DNA of 64,000 bases from Muribaculaceae bacterium (GTDB lineage: Bacteria > Bacteroidota > Bacteroidia > Bacteroidales > Muribaculaceae), in assembly GCA_009775355.1 (NCBI GenBank), contig VSPN01000005.1, forward strand, positions 10,093-74,092, in the 5' to 3' direction. Under the pieces are notes generated by a model. It was not told the origin of the DNA and ran no database searches. It was given only the letters and a program-made list of their open reading frames with translations. The stretch's first letter is position 1, and each line of letters starts with the position of its first letter. Shown piece by piece: positions 25,277 to 34,018 of the stretch. A program made the position numbers and the translations under genes.

Positions 25277-26869
25277 ATGACATATTTTATTGTAATCTAT
25301 GTGATCTGCGCCATATACATGACGCTCAATTTCAAGTATGACCTGCAGATGTTTCAGCAGAACAGCTACAGGTTCTCCCGCTATTGGAAATGGCTGCGCC
25401 CGAGGCTCGGAAGTTCGTGGCGGCTGGTAGATGTGGCATGCCTTTTCCTGCTGATGGCTCCGCAGTTGCTCGACATAAGGCTCTCCGCTTTCGTTGTGGC
25501 GGTGGTCAGCCTGACAAAGATATTCCTCATCCTGCGTAGGAAGTCGAAGAAACCGCTCGTCATGACTCGCCGTGTCTGGCGTCTCTATTCTCTGACGGCT
25601 GCTCTTGCTCTGGGTGGCGGCGTGGCAGTGGGGCTGTGTACTGCCGGACATTCCGTCGGCATTTATTCCGCGCCTGCTGTGACGGTGGGCTACATGATGC
25701 TTGTCGGTATCCTGTCGTGGGCGGTCATGCTTCTGGCCCACATGCTGCTTGTGCCGGTCGAGAAGGCAATACAGCGCGGATATATCAATGACGCACGCCG
25801 GATTCTGAGATCCATGCCTGATCTTCGAGTTGTCGGCATCACCGGAAGCTACGGCAAGACAAGCACCAAGCACTATCTTACCCGTATCCTCTCGGAAGAG
25901 TTCGATGTGCTTATGACCCCCGGATCGTACAACACGCCAATGGGCGTGGTTCGCACCATACGCGAGTATCTCAAGCCCTACAACCAGATATTCGTCTGCG
26001 AGATGGGAGCCAAGCAAAAAGGAGATATTAAAGAGATATGCGATATCGTGCACCCGGAGATGGGAATTGTTACGGCGGTCGGCCCGATGCATCTGGAGTC
26101 GTTCAAGACGTTGGAGAATGTATGCTCCACCAAATTCGAACTTGTTGATGCTTTGCCCTCCGACGGATGTGCTGTCATCAACAATGACTTCGCCCCGTGT
26201 GCAGAAAGGACTGTTGGCAATGTCCCTGCTCTCCGTTACGGCATCGTTTCCACCGAAGGATGCGATTATGTAGCTGCTGACGTGCGCTATACTCCCGACG
26301 GAACATTCTTCACCGTGGAGGGTCCCGACGGATTCCGACTCGAACTCGAGACTCGTCTGCTTGGCGAATGCAACGTCTCGGATATTCTGGCAGCCGTTAT
26401 AATTGCGCTGCGTCTTGGTGTGCCTGCTGAAAAGATCAGATATGCGGTCGCGTCGATCGAACAGGTCGAGCACCGTCTGAGCATTAAAAAAACTCCCGGC
26501 GGTGTGACGATAATCGATGACGCGTTCAACTCGAACCCCGCGGGTTCGAGAATGGCAGTCGATGTCCTGTCTCATTTCCGCGATGGCAAGCGGATCATTG
26601 TCACTCCGGGCATGATCGAACTCGGCACAGAGCAACACGCCCTCAACAAAGCATTCGGCCGTCATGCCGGCGAGAAACTTGATGTTGTGATAGTGGTGGG
26701 AGAGCACAATCGAAAGGCGATTGTCGAGGGTGTAAATGAATCAGGATTCAACAAAGAGAATCTTCACGAAGTGTCGGATTTCAACGAAGCGCAGCAAGTG
26801 CTTGCCTCTATTCTGGCTCCCGGCGATACAGTCCTGTACGAGAACGACCTCCCCGACACCTTCAAGTGA
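25277..26869 (+). CDS. Membrane-tethered Mur ligase family protein (MurF-like)
   Basis: 530 residues. The N-terminal 160 residues contain about four hydrophobic segments (2-17, 52-87, 103-123, 134-157), absent from cytosolic MurF. Then a Mur ligase core begins: GITGSYGKTSTKHY (ATP loop, 187-200), the MGAKQKGDIKEI and GPMHLESFKTLENV regions typical of MurF, INNDFAP, and a C-terminal domain with DDAFNSNPAGSRMA and GMIELGTEQH. MurF joins D-Ala-D-Ala to UDP-MurNAc-tripeptide; the fusion suggests the reaction, or a related ligation, occurs at the membrane. Whether a separate cytosolic MurF exists elsewhere cannot be seen. Same operon as the hydrolase. Confidence 0.85.
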   Translation: MTYFIVIYVICAIYMTLNFKYDLQMFQQNSYRFSRYWKWLRPRLGSSWRLVDVACLFLLMAPQLLDIRLSAFVVAVVSLTKIFLILRRKSKKPLVMTRRVWRLYSLTAALALGGGVAVGLCTAGHSVGIYSAPAVTVGYMMLVGILSWAVMLLAHMLLVPVEKAIQRGYINDARRILRSMPDLRVVGITGSYGKTSTKHYLTRILSEEFDVLMTPGSYNTPMGVVRTIREYLKPYNQIFVCEMGAKQKGDIKEICDIVHPEMGIVTAVGPMHLESFKTLENVCSTKFELVDALPSDGCAVINNDFAPCAERTVGNVPALRYGIVSTEGCDYVAADVRYTPDGTFFTVEGPDGFRLELETRLLGECNVSDILAAVIIALRLGVPAEKIRYAVASIEQVEHRLSIKKTPGGVTIIDDAFNSNPAGSRMAVDVLSHFRDGKRIIVTPGMIELGTEQHALNKAFGRHAGEKLDVVIVVGEHNRKAIVEGVNESGFNKENLHEVSDFNEAQQVLASILAPGDTVLYENDLPDTFK

Positions 26870-27007
26870 CGCCTCCCCGACATCCCGATAGCAGGCCTCT
26901 CCAAATCATCCTGAATCACCCGATTTTTCCAAGCATACGATCTGATATTCTCGACTCAGGCCAGTGGTAAAAGGGAAGTATAATTTCAAACCCTCCTACA
27001 ACAATAA

Positions 27008-27046
27008 AATCGCGAAAAAGTTACAAATTTTTTCGCGATTTTTTTG
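27008..27046 (+). terminator. Terminator overlapping the tRNA promoter
   Basis: AATCGCGAAAAA (27008-27019) pairs with TTTTTCGCGATT (27029-27040), 12 bp with a 9-nt loop, followed by TTTTTG. The last bases double as the -33 TTTG of the tRNA promoter. Confidence 0.8.
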
Positions 27047-27074
27047 TGTATTAACAAAAAATGCCTTATCTTTG
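27043..27074 (+). promoter_or_regulatory. Promoter of tRNA-Ala
   Basis: TTTG at 27043-27046, exactly 20 bp, then TATCTTTG at 27067-27074 followed by C. The mature tRNA begins 55 bp after the -7 element. Confidence 0.8.
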
Positions 27075-27129
27075 CAGAGCAAGAGGAAAACAGGATTGAC
27101 CGATCCTCTCCATATTTTCCAAAGCAAAA

Positions 27130-27203
27130 GGGGCATTAGCTCATCTGGCTAGAGCGTTTGACTGGCAGTCAAGAGGTGACGAGTTCGAGTCTCGTATGCT
27201 CCA
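27130..27203 (+). tRNA. tRNA-Ala (anticodon GGC)
   Basis: 74-nt cloverleaf. Acceptor stem GGGGCAT pairs with ATGCTCC, including the G3-U70 wobble that is the alanine identity element. D arm GCTC/GAGC, anticodon stem TTTGA/TCAAG with loop CTGGCAG (anticodon GGC, reading GCC), T arm ACGAG-TTCGAGT-CTCGT, discriminator A. CCA is not encoded. A terminator follows at 27240, so it is transcribed alone. Confidence 0.95.
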
Positions 27204-27239
27204 CGTAAGGAACAACATCAACATCAGAAACGCTATTTT

Positions 27240-27281
27240 ACTCTGAATCACCAAACGTAAAAGGTGGTTCAGAGTCTTTTT
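27240..27281 (+). terminator. Terminator of tRNA-Ala
   Basis: ACTCTGAATCACC (27240-27252) pairs with GGTGGTTCAGAGT (27263-27275), 13 bp with one G-U, then CTTTTTA. Confidence 0.85.
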
Positions 27282-27559
27282 ATGCCATAACATGCATTGA
27301 TGTTTGTGGCCGGAAAGGGCAATATTCTGTTGCCGCTTCAATTCTTGTTCTGAAAGTTTGTGTAGTACTTGGTATGCCACTTTTTAGATAGACACATGCA
27401 AAATTAGCGATAAAATCATAATAGACTATGAAATGTGCTGAAAACATAATATTGTGTGCTGATCCTCTTCATAAGGAATGTGCAAGCCGAATTCCGTGTA
27501 CACGGAATTCGGCTTGCTGTTAGTGGATTCAGGCCTCTGCCGGGATAGGGTAAGCGTTG
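27282..27559. other. Intergenic region between tRNA-Ala and katA
   Basis: No gene supported. It contains a minus-strand -7-like TAATTTTGC at 27407-27399 without a -33 partner and without a credible gene after it, and the perfect palindrome at 27482-27517 annotated separately. Confidence 0.6.
27482..27517. repeat. 36-bp perfect palindrome downstream of katA
   Basis: The left half GCAAGCCGAATTCCGTGT (27482-27499) is exactly complementary to the right half ending at 27517, with no spacer. It lies 42 bp beyond the katA stop. As RNA it forms a very stable hairpin that may end or protect the katA transcript; it lacks a U tract on either side. Confidence 0.85.
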
Positions 27560-29065
27560 TTACTTTACTGTCGTGCGCTTGTCCCAGACGGGATGTGCCG
27601 GATCTTCGGCTACAAGAGCCTCTTCAAGATCTATGCCCAGTGCGGCGGCGAGCATTGCGCCGTATTCTTTATCGGCGTTGTGACATGCCCGGACATGTCG
27701 CTGTCTGATGAAAAGAGGAACATCCTTCATCTGTGCCGCAGTGTTGTCGCATGTGGCTTTCTTGTCGGCATCTGTCATCAGACGCCACAGTTTGCCGGGC
27801 TGTGTGTAGTAGTCATCGTCAAGCTCTCGCTCATCGTATGTATAAGCCGCGCCATGAAGTTCAAGCGGTGGTTCCCGGAGTGCTGGATTGTCCTGCCATT
27901 CCCCATAGCTGTTAGGCTCGTAGGCTATAGTTGAGCCGTAGTTGCCGTCTGTGCGCATCTGTCCGTCGCGGTGGTATGCGTGGAACGGACACCGTGGACG
28001 GTTGACGGGGATGAGATTGTTGTTCACCCCAAGACGATATCGCTGGGCGTCGCCATAGGAGAACAGCCTTCCCTGAAGCATTTTGTCGGGCGAGAATCCT
28101 ATGCCGTCGACAATGTTGGCCGGATTGAACGCCGCCTGTTCGATTTCGGCAAAGAAATTCTCCGGATTGCGGTTCAATTCAAGAATTCCGACATCGCGCA
28201 GCGGAAAGTCTTTGTGATACCATACTTTTGTAAGATCAAAAGGATTGATGCCATATTCCTTGGCTTCATCCTCGCTCATTAGTTGGATCTGTAGTTTCCA
28301 CCGGGGAAAGTCTCCGCGTTCGATGGCATCGAAAAGATCGCGTTGATGAGATTCGCGGTCTTTCGCTATAATGGCTTCCGCTTCCTGATCTGTCAGATTT
28401 TTTATGCCCTGGAGTGTGCGGAAATGGAATTTTACCCATGTCCGCCTGTTGTTCCGGTCAATGAAGCTGTAGGTGTGGCTGCCGAATCCGTGCATGTGGC
28501 GGAATGAGGCCGGTATGCCGCGTGGCGACATGGTGATCGTTATCTGGTGAAGTGCTTCTGGAAGAAGAGTCCAGAAGTCCCAGTTTGCGGTCGGATTACG
28601 CATGCCGGTGCGCGGATCGCGCTTGATGGCGTGGTTGAGATCAGGAAATTTCAGCGGATCGCGAAGAAAAAACACAGGGGTGTTATTGCCTACCAGATCC
28701 CAGTTCCCTTCGTCTGTATAGAATTTCATGGCGAAGCCGCGTATGTCGCGTTCCGCATCGGCGGCTCCCCGTTCGCCGGCAACTGTGGAGAATCTGACAA
28801 GACACGGTGTCTGTTTCCCGACTTTAGAGAATATCGAAGCCCGGGTGAACTCGCTTATGTCATTGGTGACAGTGAATGTTCCGAATGCCCCCGAACCCTT
28901 GGCGTGCATCCGTCGTTCGGGAATCACCTCTCGGTCGAAATGGGCGATTTTCTCAAGATACCACGGGTTCTGAGCGGTGACGGGTCCTCTGGGTCCTGCT
29001 GTCTGTACATTCTGGTTGTCGGCTACAGCTCGTCCGTTTTCTGCGGTAAGTCTTTTCTTATCCAT
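27560..29065 (-). CDS. katA: Catalase (monofunctional, small-subunit haem type)
   Basis: Converts hydrogen peroxide to water and oxygen. 501 residues, the usual size for clade 3 catalases. His54 in RRMHAKGSGAFGTF and an Asn in VGNNTPVFF (127/128) are the distal haem residues; RLFSYGDAQRYRLG carries the proximal Tyr ligand. RFSTVAGERG is the family signature region. No signal peptide, so cytoplasmic. Its ATG is only 31 bp after the stop of the lipoprotein gene 29097-29924, so it is either co-transcribed with the lysozyme/lipoprotein pair or has a promoter inside the lipoprotein gene. Confidence 0.97.
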   Translation of the reverse strand: MDKKRLTAENGRAVADNQNVQTAGPRGPVTAQNPWYLEKIAHFDREVIPERRMHAKGSGAFGTFTVTNDISEFTRASIFSKVGKQTPCLVRFSTVAGERGAADAERDIRGFAMKFYTDEGNWDLVGNNTPVFFLRDPLKFPDLNHAIKRDPRTGMRNPTANWDFWTLLPEALHQITITMSPRGIPASFRHMHGFGSHTYSFIDRNNRRTWVKFHFRTLQGIKNLTDQEAEAIIAKDRESHQRDLFDAIERGDFPRWKLQIQLMSEDEAKEYGINPFDLTKVWYHKDFPLRDVGILELNRNPENFFAEIEQAAFNPANIVDGIGFSPDKMLQGRLFSYGDAQRYRLGVNNNLIPVNRPRCPFHAYHRDGQMRTDGNYGSTIAYEPNSYGEWQDNPALREPPLELHGAAYTYDERELDDDYYTQPGKLWRLMTDADKKATCDNTAAQMKDVPLFIRQRHVRACHNADKEYGAMLAAALGIDLEEALVAEDPAHPVWDKRTTVK

Positions 29066-29096
29066 AAGATCAAGTGTTTTGTGATTAGTGTGTTTT

Positions 29097-29924
29097 TTAT
29101 TTAGGTGTGTTTACAAGTTCATGCCAGTAGGCCCGGCGCAAAGGCACCACAGAATCGTTGTGCTCGATCAGGACGGGCGATCCCGTTTCGGGAGACTCGG
29201 GCTCAAGAAGCAATTCCTCGCCTGGACGGACCACAAAGCGGTATATGACAGTGTTTGCCGATCCTCCGTTCTCAAGTACGCCTTCGAGAAGCTGAGCCGG
29301 AAGGCCTCTGAGATCATTCGCTGGCCCGTAAACGGCCATGCGGTAGTGTTTCCCCTCTTTGTGATGATTGTGTCCTCTGAAGTTCGAATCCACGCGATAT
29401 ATGTTGCCGTTTCCGTCATTGCGCAGACATAGCACCGGAAACCAGCCTTCTCGTATGCTCGGTTCTATGCTTCTGATTTCTTCGTCAGTAAGACTGTCAA
29501 GCTTTTTTATTTCTTTCTGTGAAATATAATGCACATCATAGATGCCTTCATCTATCCAGATATACTGTCCGTCATCAAGACTCCATCCGCGCCATCCATA
29601 TTCTTTCCAGCGCCGGGGAGCTGCTTTGACAATGATGTCGCGCAGAGAATCATCAACCATTTCTTTGTAATATGATTTCATCTGGCCGGCACTGTCTATG
29701 TCGTGAAGCGGATATGGACGTTGTATCGGGTATGTCACAAGTCTGGCGAATCCGATGCTGTCGTTGTCTGCCACTGCGCGGACAAGCAGTTTTATAGTTG
29801 TCGGGAGAGAGTCGCAGTTTTCAACTTCCTCTACATTTGATTCCGATGACGATCTGTTTCCGCATCCGGTCAGGAGTGCGCCGGTGATCATGGCCATCAA
29901 TATTGCTGATACTTTTGTAAACAT
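29097..29924 (-). CDS. Hypothetical lipoprotein
   Basis: 275 residues; family not recognised. Signal peptide with lipobox ALLTGC (Cys21) followed by a Ser-rich linker. The mature part is mixed: a helical segment (TTIKLLVRAVADNDSIGFAR, a pattern like NTF2-type or DUF4878-like domains), then beta-rich blocks (WRGWSLDDGQYIWIDEGIYD) and a C-terminal beta domain (NTVIYRFVVRPGEELLLEP). It overlaps the lysozyme gene by 28 bp in another frame, so the two are translated together. Function unknown. Confidence 0.8.
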   Translation of the reverse strand: MFTKVSAILMAMITGALLTGCGNRSSSESNVEEVENCDSLPTTIKLLVRAVADNDSIGFARLVTYPIQRPYPLHDIDSAGQMKSYYKEMVDDSLRDIIVKAAPRRWKEYGWRGWSLDDGQYIWIDEGIYDVHYISQKEIKKLDSLTDEEIRSIEPSIREGWFPVLCLRNDGNGNIYRVDSNFRGHNHHKEGKHYRMAVYGPANDLRGLPAQLLEGVLENGGSANTVIYRFVVRPGEELLLEPESPETGSPVLIEHNDSVVPLRRAYWHELVNTPK

Positions 29925-30601
29925 GCCATCATTTTGTTTGTAGTGAAAAAATATCTGTTGCGGTTCTCGTTATGTGAGTATGACTTGCTGTATCCTTGCG
30001 TCAGTAATGAAGCGTTTCCCTGAGGAGAGGAAAAGGCGTGTGCCCGGCTCTGAGGCTGCATGGCGGTGGTTTCGGGATCTTTGACAAACAAGGTCTTGAA
30101 CTCTTCGATCCTGCGTCTTTGTATCTGTGAATGAGGCTTGCCTCTGAAGCGGCAATGTGCAATATAATTCTCATATATATCGCGATTTCCCGCCTTAAGT
30201 TTGCTTACGACCGATGACCGGGACGTGGCTCCGCTGCCGATGTTGTATGCGAGTACGCCGAGAAGCAGTGAATCCGCTCCGAACTGGCGGAATGCCGCGC
30301 AATTCTTCAGAAGATCTTTTCTTAACAATGCTTCGGCTTCAGCCTCGGTCATTGTCTTTGTTCGGCTGAATGTCTCTCCTCTAAGCACCTTGTGACCATA
30401 TCCTACAAACGGCCAGTGTCTTGGCTGGTGCATCCCTTCATATTTCTTTATGATCTGGATGGCCTTTTCAAAGTCAGATATTGATTCGCTTTCGGTTGCC
30501 GCAGAGTCATTGGTGGCGCTCAGGCGACCATAAAGGCCCTTCATGCCGAAGAGGCTACTGACTGCCATCAAGGCAATTGAGATAGCTGAGATAAGTTTCA
30601 T
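29897..30601 (-). CDS. GH24-type lysozyme (phage-lysozyme-like muramidase), exported
   Basis: 234 residues from the ATG at 30601 (a GTG at 30619 adds six). A hydrophobic N-terminus (LISAISIALMAVSSLFGM) indicates export. IIKKYEGMHQPRHWPFVGYGHKV holds the catalytic Glu and the Glu-x8-x-x5-type spacing of T4-like lysozymes (shown here from residue ~58), then EAEALLRKDL and LGVLAYNIGSG. The C-terminal part (RGKPHSQIQRRRIEEF) is typical of Bacteroidales chromosomal lysozymes, which are not evidence of a prophage; no phage gene is nearby. The last 50 residues are low-complexity. Confidence 0.88.
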   Translation of the reverse strand: MKLISAISIALMAVSSLFGMKGLYGRLSATNDSAATESESISDFEKAIQIIKKYEGMHQPRHWPFVGYGHKVLRGETFSRTKTMTEAEAEALLRKDLLKNCAAFRQFGADSLLLGVLAYNIGSGATSRSSVVSKLKAGNRDIYENYIAHCRFRGKPHSQIQRRRIEEFKTLFVKDPETTAMQPQSRAHAFSSPQGNASLLTQGYSKSYSHNENRNRYFFTTNKMMACLQKYQQY

Positions 30602-30819
30602 TTGCAAGTCATTTTTCACATATTCACCGTCTGTGCCGCATGATGCGGTAGATTCGAAATTCCGGTGATATGCTGTGATATATCGGCATCCGGTGGAGGC
30701 TTTACTACACTTTAGAAAACGCTTTGCATCACAGATGGTTCAGATTCCGCATTGTCTGCTATTCTGGGTGACAGCGGCAGCTTATCTTTTCAATTTGTAG
30801 GGTTTTGAATGTTTTGTAG

Positions 30820-30848
30820 TTGTATTCAAATTATTTTTCGTATATTTG
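30820..30848 (+). promoter_or_regulatory. Promoter of the GNAT gene
   Basis: TTG at 30820-30822, 18 bp, TATATTTG at 30841-30848. The leader would be about 125 nt. Confidence 0.55.
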
Positions 30849-30980
30849 AAAGTCAAAGTTCGTTTAGTAATAAGTATTATCATCGCATGCGAAAATCCGC
30901 TCGGTGTATGGCAATCTGGCGGTAACATTTATTATTAAACAAGCACTTATTAAACAAGCCATTAAAAGGACGTCTGATAA

Positions 30981-32252
30981 ATGGATTCCAAAGAACTTAA
31001 AAATAAGCTTTCGAAGTTGTGGAAAGACACATTTCATGACTCTGACGATTACGTCTCGCTTATATTCGACAACTATTACGATCCCTGTTTTTCTGAATGT
31101 GAGGAAACGGGTGGCGATGTTGTGGCTGGACTGGTTGGCATTCCTTATGAGTTTGGAAATGCCTCGCGCAAGATACGCGGACTCTATCTTTGTGGTCTTG
31201 CAACAAAGCCGCAGTACCGTTCCCGTGGCATCATGACGCGTCTGCTCGATAGGGTCAACGACAAGGCTCGTGAGGCGGGGTTCGCATTCACCTTCCTGAT
31301 CCCCGCCGACGAAAGTCTGCGCAAGTATTACCGCGACCGCGACTATGTCAATGCTTTCTACCGGGTAATAGATAATTATACGTCTTTGCACGACTTTGAC
31401 CGGGAGTATGAGTCAATTCTGATGGAGCAGAAGGAGAAGGTGGCAGAGCTAAAAAGACGCTATTTCATGTCTCTGAATGCATCCGTTTTTGACCGGATGG
31501 CCGACAACGCAGAGGTGGTCAGAGAAGGAATCAGGGCGTTGATAAGAAGTGTCGAGGATGTGCAGCAGGATCTCCAGATAATTCATGGCGACCGCGATAT
31601 CCGTCTGCTCATAAATGAAAATGTGATTGATCGTGGACAGATACATTACGTCACAAATTCAGACGGTGAGATCACTGCTGCAGCTTTCTCGACTGTCTCG
31701 GACGGCGCGGTCAAGATTGTCAAATTGTTCTCTACCGACATCGCGAGCAAATACAAGGTGCTCGGATCGGTCAAGAAAACCAATCCCGATATGGCGATAA
31801 GACATTATCTCTCATCGATCGAAATGGATCGATCGGCTTTGTGGATGCGCACATATGGTTCCTTTATGAAAGATGCGCCGCAAACCGGTGCTGTCTCGAT
31901 TACCGAACGCGTATATTCTCTTGCTGCCCATGCAAAGGTTTATGGTATGGTCAGGATTCTCGATTTTTCTGAGATTTTAAAATTTCAGGCCGAGTGTAGG
32001 CGTGATCTGAAATATTCGATTCTCGTGAAAGCCGATGATGCGGGTTCTTTTGAGCAGATAGAAGTCCGCGACGGAAGGCTCAGGATAAAAAATCTTGCAT
32101 CTGAAACTCTGACTCATTCTCAGATCGCGCATGTGATGTCTAAACGCGACATAGGGGAGATCCTTTTCCGCAGAAACGATACAGACAATCTAATTACAGA
32201 AGCGTTCGGCATTCCGTCGATCAATGCCTCGATCTGTCTGATGCTCGACTGA
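30981..32252 (+). CDS. GNAT family N-acetyltransferase, Eis-like
   Basis: 423 residues, cytoplasmic. The N-terminal acetyl-CoA-binding fold has GLYLCGLATKPQYRSRGIMTRLL (short form: motif A with the RxxGI/A loop) near residue 75-90, and FTFLIPADESLRKYYRDRDY of motif B. Length and the extra C-terminal domain (SLAAHAKVYGMVRILDF and a sterol-carrier-like tail) match the Eis/enhanced intracellular survival group rather than single-domain GNATs. Substrate unknown. It stands alone between a promoter and a terminator. Confidence 0.87.
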   Translation: MDSKELKNKLSKLWKDTFHDSDDYVSLIFDNYYDPCFSECEETGGDVVAGLVGIPYEFGNASRKIRGLYLCGLATKPQYRSRGIMTRLLDRVNDKAREAGFAFTFLIPADESLRKYYRDRDYVNAFYRVIDNYTSLHDFDREYESILMEQKEKVAELKRRYFMSLNASVFDRMADNAEVVREGIRALIRSVEDVQQDLQIIHGDRDIRLLINENVIDRGQIHYVTNSDGEITAAAFSTVSDGAVKIVKLFSTDIASKYKVLGSVKKTNPDMAIRHYLSSIEMDRSALWMRTYGSFMKDAPQTGAVSITERVYSLAAHAKVYGMVRILDFSEILKFQAECRRDLKYSILVKADDAGSFEQIEVRDGRLRIKNLASETLTHSQIAHVMSKRDIGEILFRRNDTDNLITEAFGIPSINASICLMLD

Positions 32253-32284
32253 GAAGCGGAACTGATATTGCTGCATGTTGTATG

Positions 32285-32314
32285 GCTTCGGAGATTTCTC
32301 CGAAGCTTTTTTTT
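32285..32314 (+). terminator. Terminator of the GNAT gene
   Basis: GCTTCGGAG (32285-32293) pairs with CTCCGAAGC (32298-32306) across ATTT, then eight T. Confidence 0.9.
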
Positions 32315-33217
32315 ATTGCGAGTTTTTCAGTTTTATTACTTGTTGTAGGCATTAAGGTGTATGCAGTAATTGTCTGCGGATTATTCATTTTTAGGATCGG
32401 CTTTTCCGGTGCCGGGCAGGCAAAGAATTGACTTCTTGCCAAACACAGTTGTGCGAACGTTATTCTGTATTATTAATGTCAGATAATACTGCTTTTTGTC
32501 TAAAATTAGCTATTTTTGAAGAAAATCTACTGATTGTTTCAAATTAATAAGGGGTTGGAATAAGCGGATTTATCATTGTTTGAGTTTGCTTTAAAGGCTC
32601 TGAGAATCGCTTGAAATTCTTGATTCCGGCAATTCCTCGAGATTTTCAAATTCTCGTTGAATCTGGTTCTGGAAAAATCAGATTCTTGAAAATCATTTTG
32701 AAAGGTGGGGGAGTGGCGTTTCTTAATGGCTTTGTTGAATTGGTCAAATTGGGATATTCATAGTGGGTGAAATCTAACATAGATTTTGATTTTACAAATA
32801 TGAAGTTTCAAATGCAACCTCAATGTTTTAAATTGATATGTTTGCGATTGTAATGGGTGCTGACTTGATCACAAACGGGAATAATTTGTGTTTGGTAATC
32901 GTGATTTACATAATTGAAATTTACATTTGAAATTATCTTTGAATTGCAAATTTTATGATTTAACATTCTGTAACATTGATTATATATTGCTTAAAATCAA
33001 TGTAATAGTGCGATATTTAAAAGTTATTGGAAATAAATCGATGGTAAAATTGGGCTGTTTGGTAATTGTTGTTGGAATGGCAAGGTATTATCCTGAAACA
33101 TGTATTTGTAGGACTCATTGCTAAAGCATATTTTAGCTTAGTTTTGGTCGTTTAGGTGTGGTTTTAAGGACTGAAAAGCATGGTGTTTGCAAAATACAAT
33201 GCGTGTGAATTTGTGAA
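32315..33217. other. AT-rich non-coding stretch (about 900 bp)
   Basis: No credible gene. The sequence is markedly richer in A and T than its flanks and has many short repeats of GATTTTCAAATT- and AAATTTGAAAT-like words; CGAGATTTTCAAATTCTCG near 32637-32655 is an imperfect inverted repeat. A 65-codon frame at 32927-33124 has no protein character. It could be a decayed gene or an insertion scar ahead of the HTH gene. Confidence 0.6.
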
Positions 33218-33245
33218 GATAATTTTGCAAATTTGCAAAATTATC
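33218..33245. promoter_or_regulatory. 28-bp perfect palindromic operator over the promoter of the HTH gene
   Basis: Half site GATAATTTTGCAAA (33218-33231) with its exact reverse complement at 33232-33245. Each half contains TAATTTTGC, the -7 promoter element, on opposite strands. It ends 40 bp before the HTH start. A dimeric repressor bound here would block the promoter; autoregulation by the HTH protein is inference. Confidence 0.75.
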
Positions 33246-33285
33246 ATTACATTTGCATTCTGATTACAAATTTGAAATTTGAGAT

Positions 33286-33927
33286 ATGGATAACGACAAT
33301 GTTGCGATTCGTCTAAAAGGGTTCATCGACTCTGAGGGTTTGTCGCACTCTCAGTTTGCCGACAAGTGTGGAATTCCCAAACCGAGCCTGTCGCAGTTGC
33401 TTAGCGGAAGAAACAAGAAAGTCAGTGATGTGATCATCGGTCAGATTCATCGTGCTTTCCCAGATTTGTCGGTTCTTTGGCTTTTGTTTGGTGAGGGTGG
33501 TATGCGGACTGTTGCATCACGATTGTCCGAGACTGATTCTGTCAGCGAATCTGAAGATCCCGCTTGTTCCGCTCGATTTCGGTCTGACCCGCACGGAGAT
33601 CCAGGAGTAGATGGCTCTCTTTCGGATGCAGATATTGCAGATTGTGGCGGATTTTTAAAAAATGATGTTGAGAATGGTTTTTCTGGCTTTAAGGATTCGG
33701 GAATTGCGGGGGATTGCCAGGATGTTCGGAATTATTCAAACGTCAGAGCCTTAAATCCCCCCTCTAAGGCATTGCAAATTGCAGAAAAACAATTGCTTGA
33801 TGCAGAAAATAAAATCGCCGAATTGCAAATGCAAATAGATAGAATGAGGCAAAATCCGCGGAAAGTAACACATATAACCGTGTATTACGACGATTCTACT
33901 TTTGAGACGTTCTGTTCGAACTCTTGA
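33286..33927 (+). CDS. XRE-like helix-turn-helix regulator with C-terminal coiled coil
   Basis: 213 residues. The N-terminal domain (1-70) is a helix-turn-helix: FADKCGIPKPSLSQLLSGRNKK is the two-helix unit, followed by FPDLSVLWLLFGEGGM as in Bacteroidetes phage-repressor-like proteins. A low-complexity acidic linker (75-150) leads to a coiled coil (ALQIAEKQLLDAENKIAELQ) and a short beta tail VTHITVYYDDSTFETF, resembling the conserved ending of this family. No peptidase domain of the LexA/CI type. The strong palindrome overlapping its promoter suggests self-repression. Codon and base composition in the linker is AT-rich relative to neighbours. Confidence 0.82.
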   Translation: MDNDNVAIRLKGFIDSEGLSHSQFADKCGIPKPSLSQLLSGRNKKVSDVIIGQIHRAFPDLSVLWLLFGEGGMRTVASRLSETDSVSESEDPACSARFRSDPHGDPGVDGSLSDADIADCGGFLKNDVENGFSGFKDSGIAGDCQDVRNYSNVRALNPPSKALQIAEKQLLDAENKIAELQMQIDRMRQNPRKVTHITVYYDDSTFETFCSNS

Positions 33928-34018
33928 TTTGCTCTGTAAAAGTAGTCATATTGGTGCATTGCCTTTTCTGTGATTTCGTGGAATGTATTTTAGTAATCAA
34001 ACATTAAAATCGAATATA

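Noticed and set aside
27130..27203. tRNA-Ala 3' end as an integration site
   Set aside because: No direct repeat of the tRNA end and no integrase were found in the window.
27141..27380. 79-codon minus-strand frame with a GTG start and an upstream TAATTTTGC
   Set aside because: It runs antisense through the tRNA gene and its terminator, and lacks a -33 element; no protein family seen.
32927..33124. 65-codon frame in the AT-rich desert
   Set aside because: Composition follows the surrounding AT-rich DNA; no domain, signal or promoter support.
29897..33927. Lysozyme plus HTH protein as a prophage remnant
   Set aside because: The lysozyme is of the chromosomal Bacteroidales type with a signal peptide, and no integrase, capsid, tail or attachment repeats are present.
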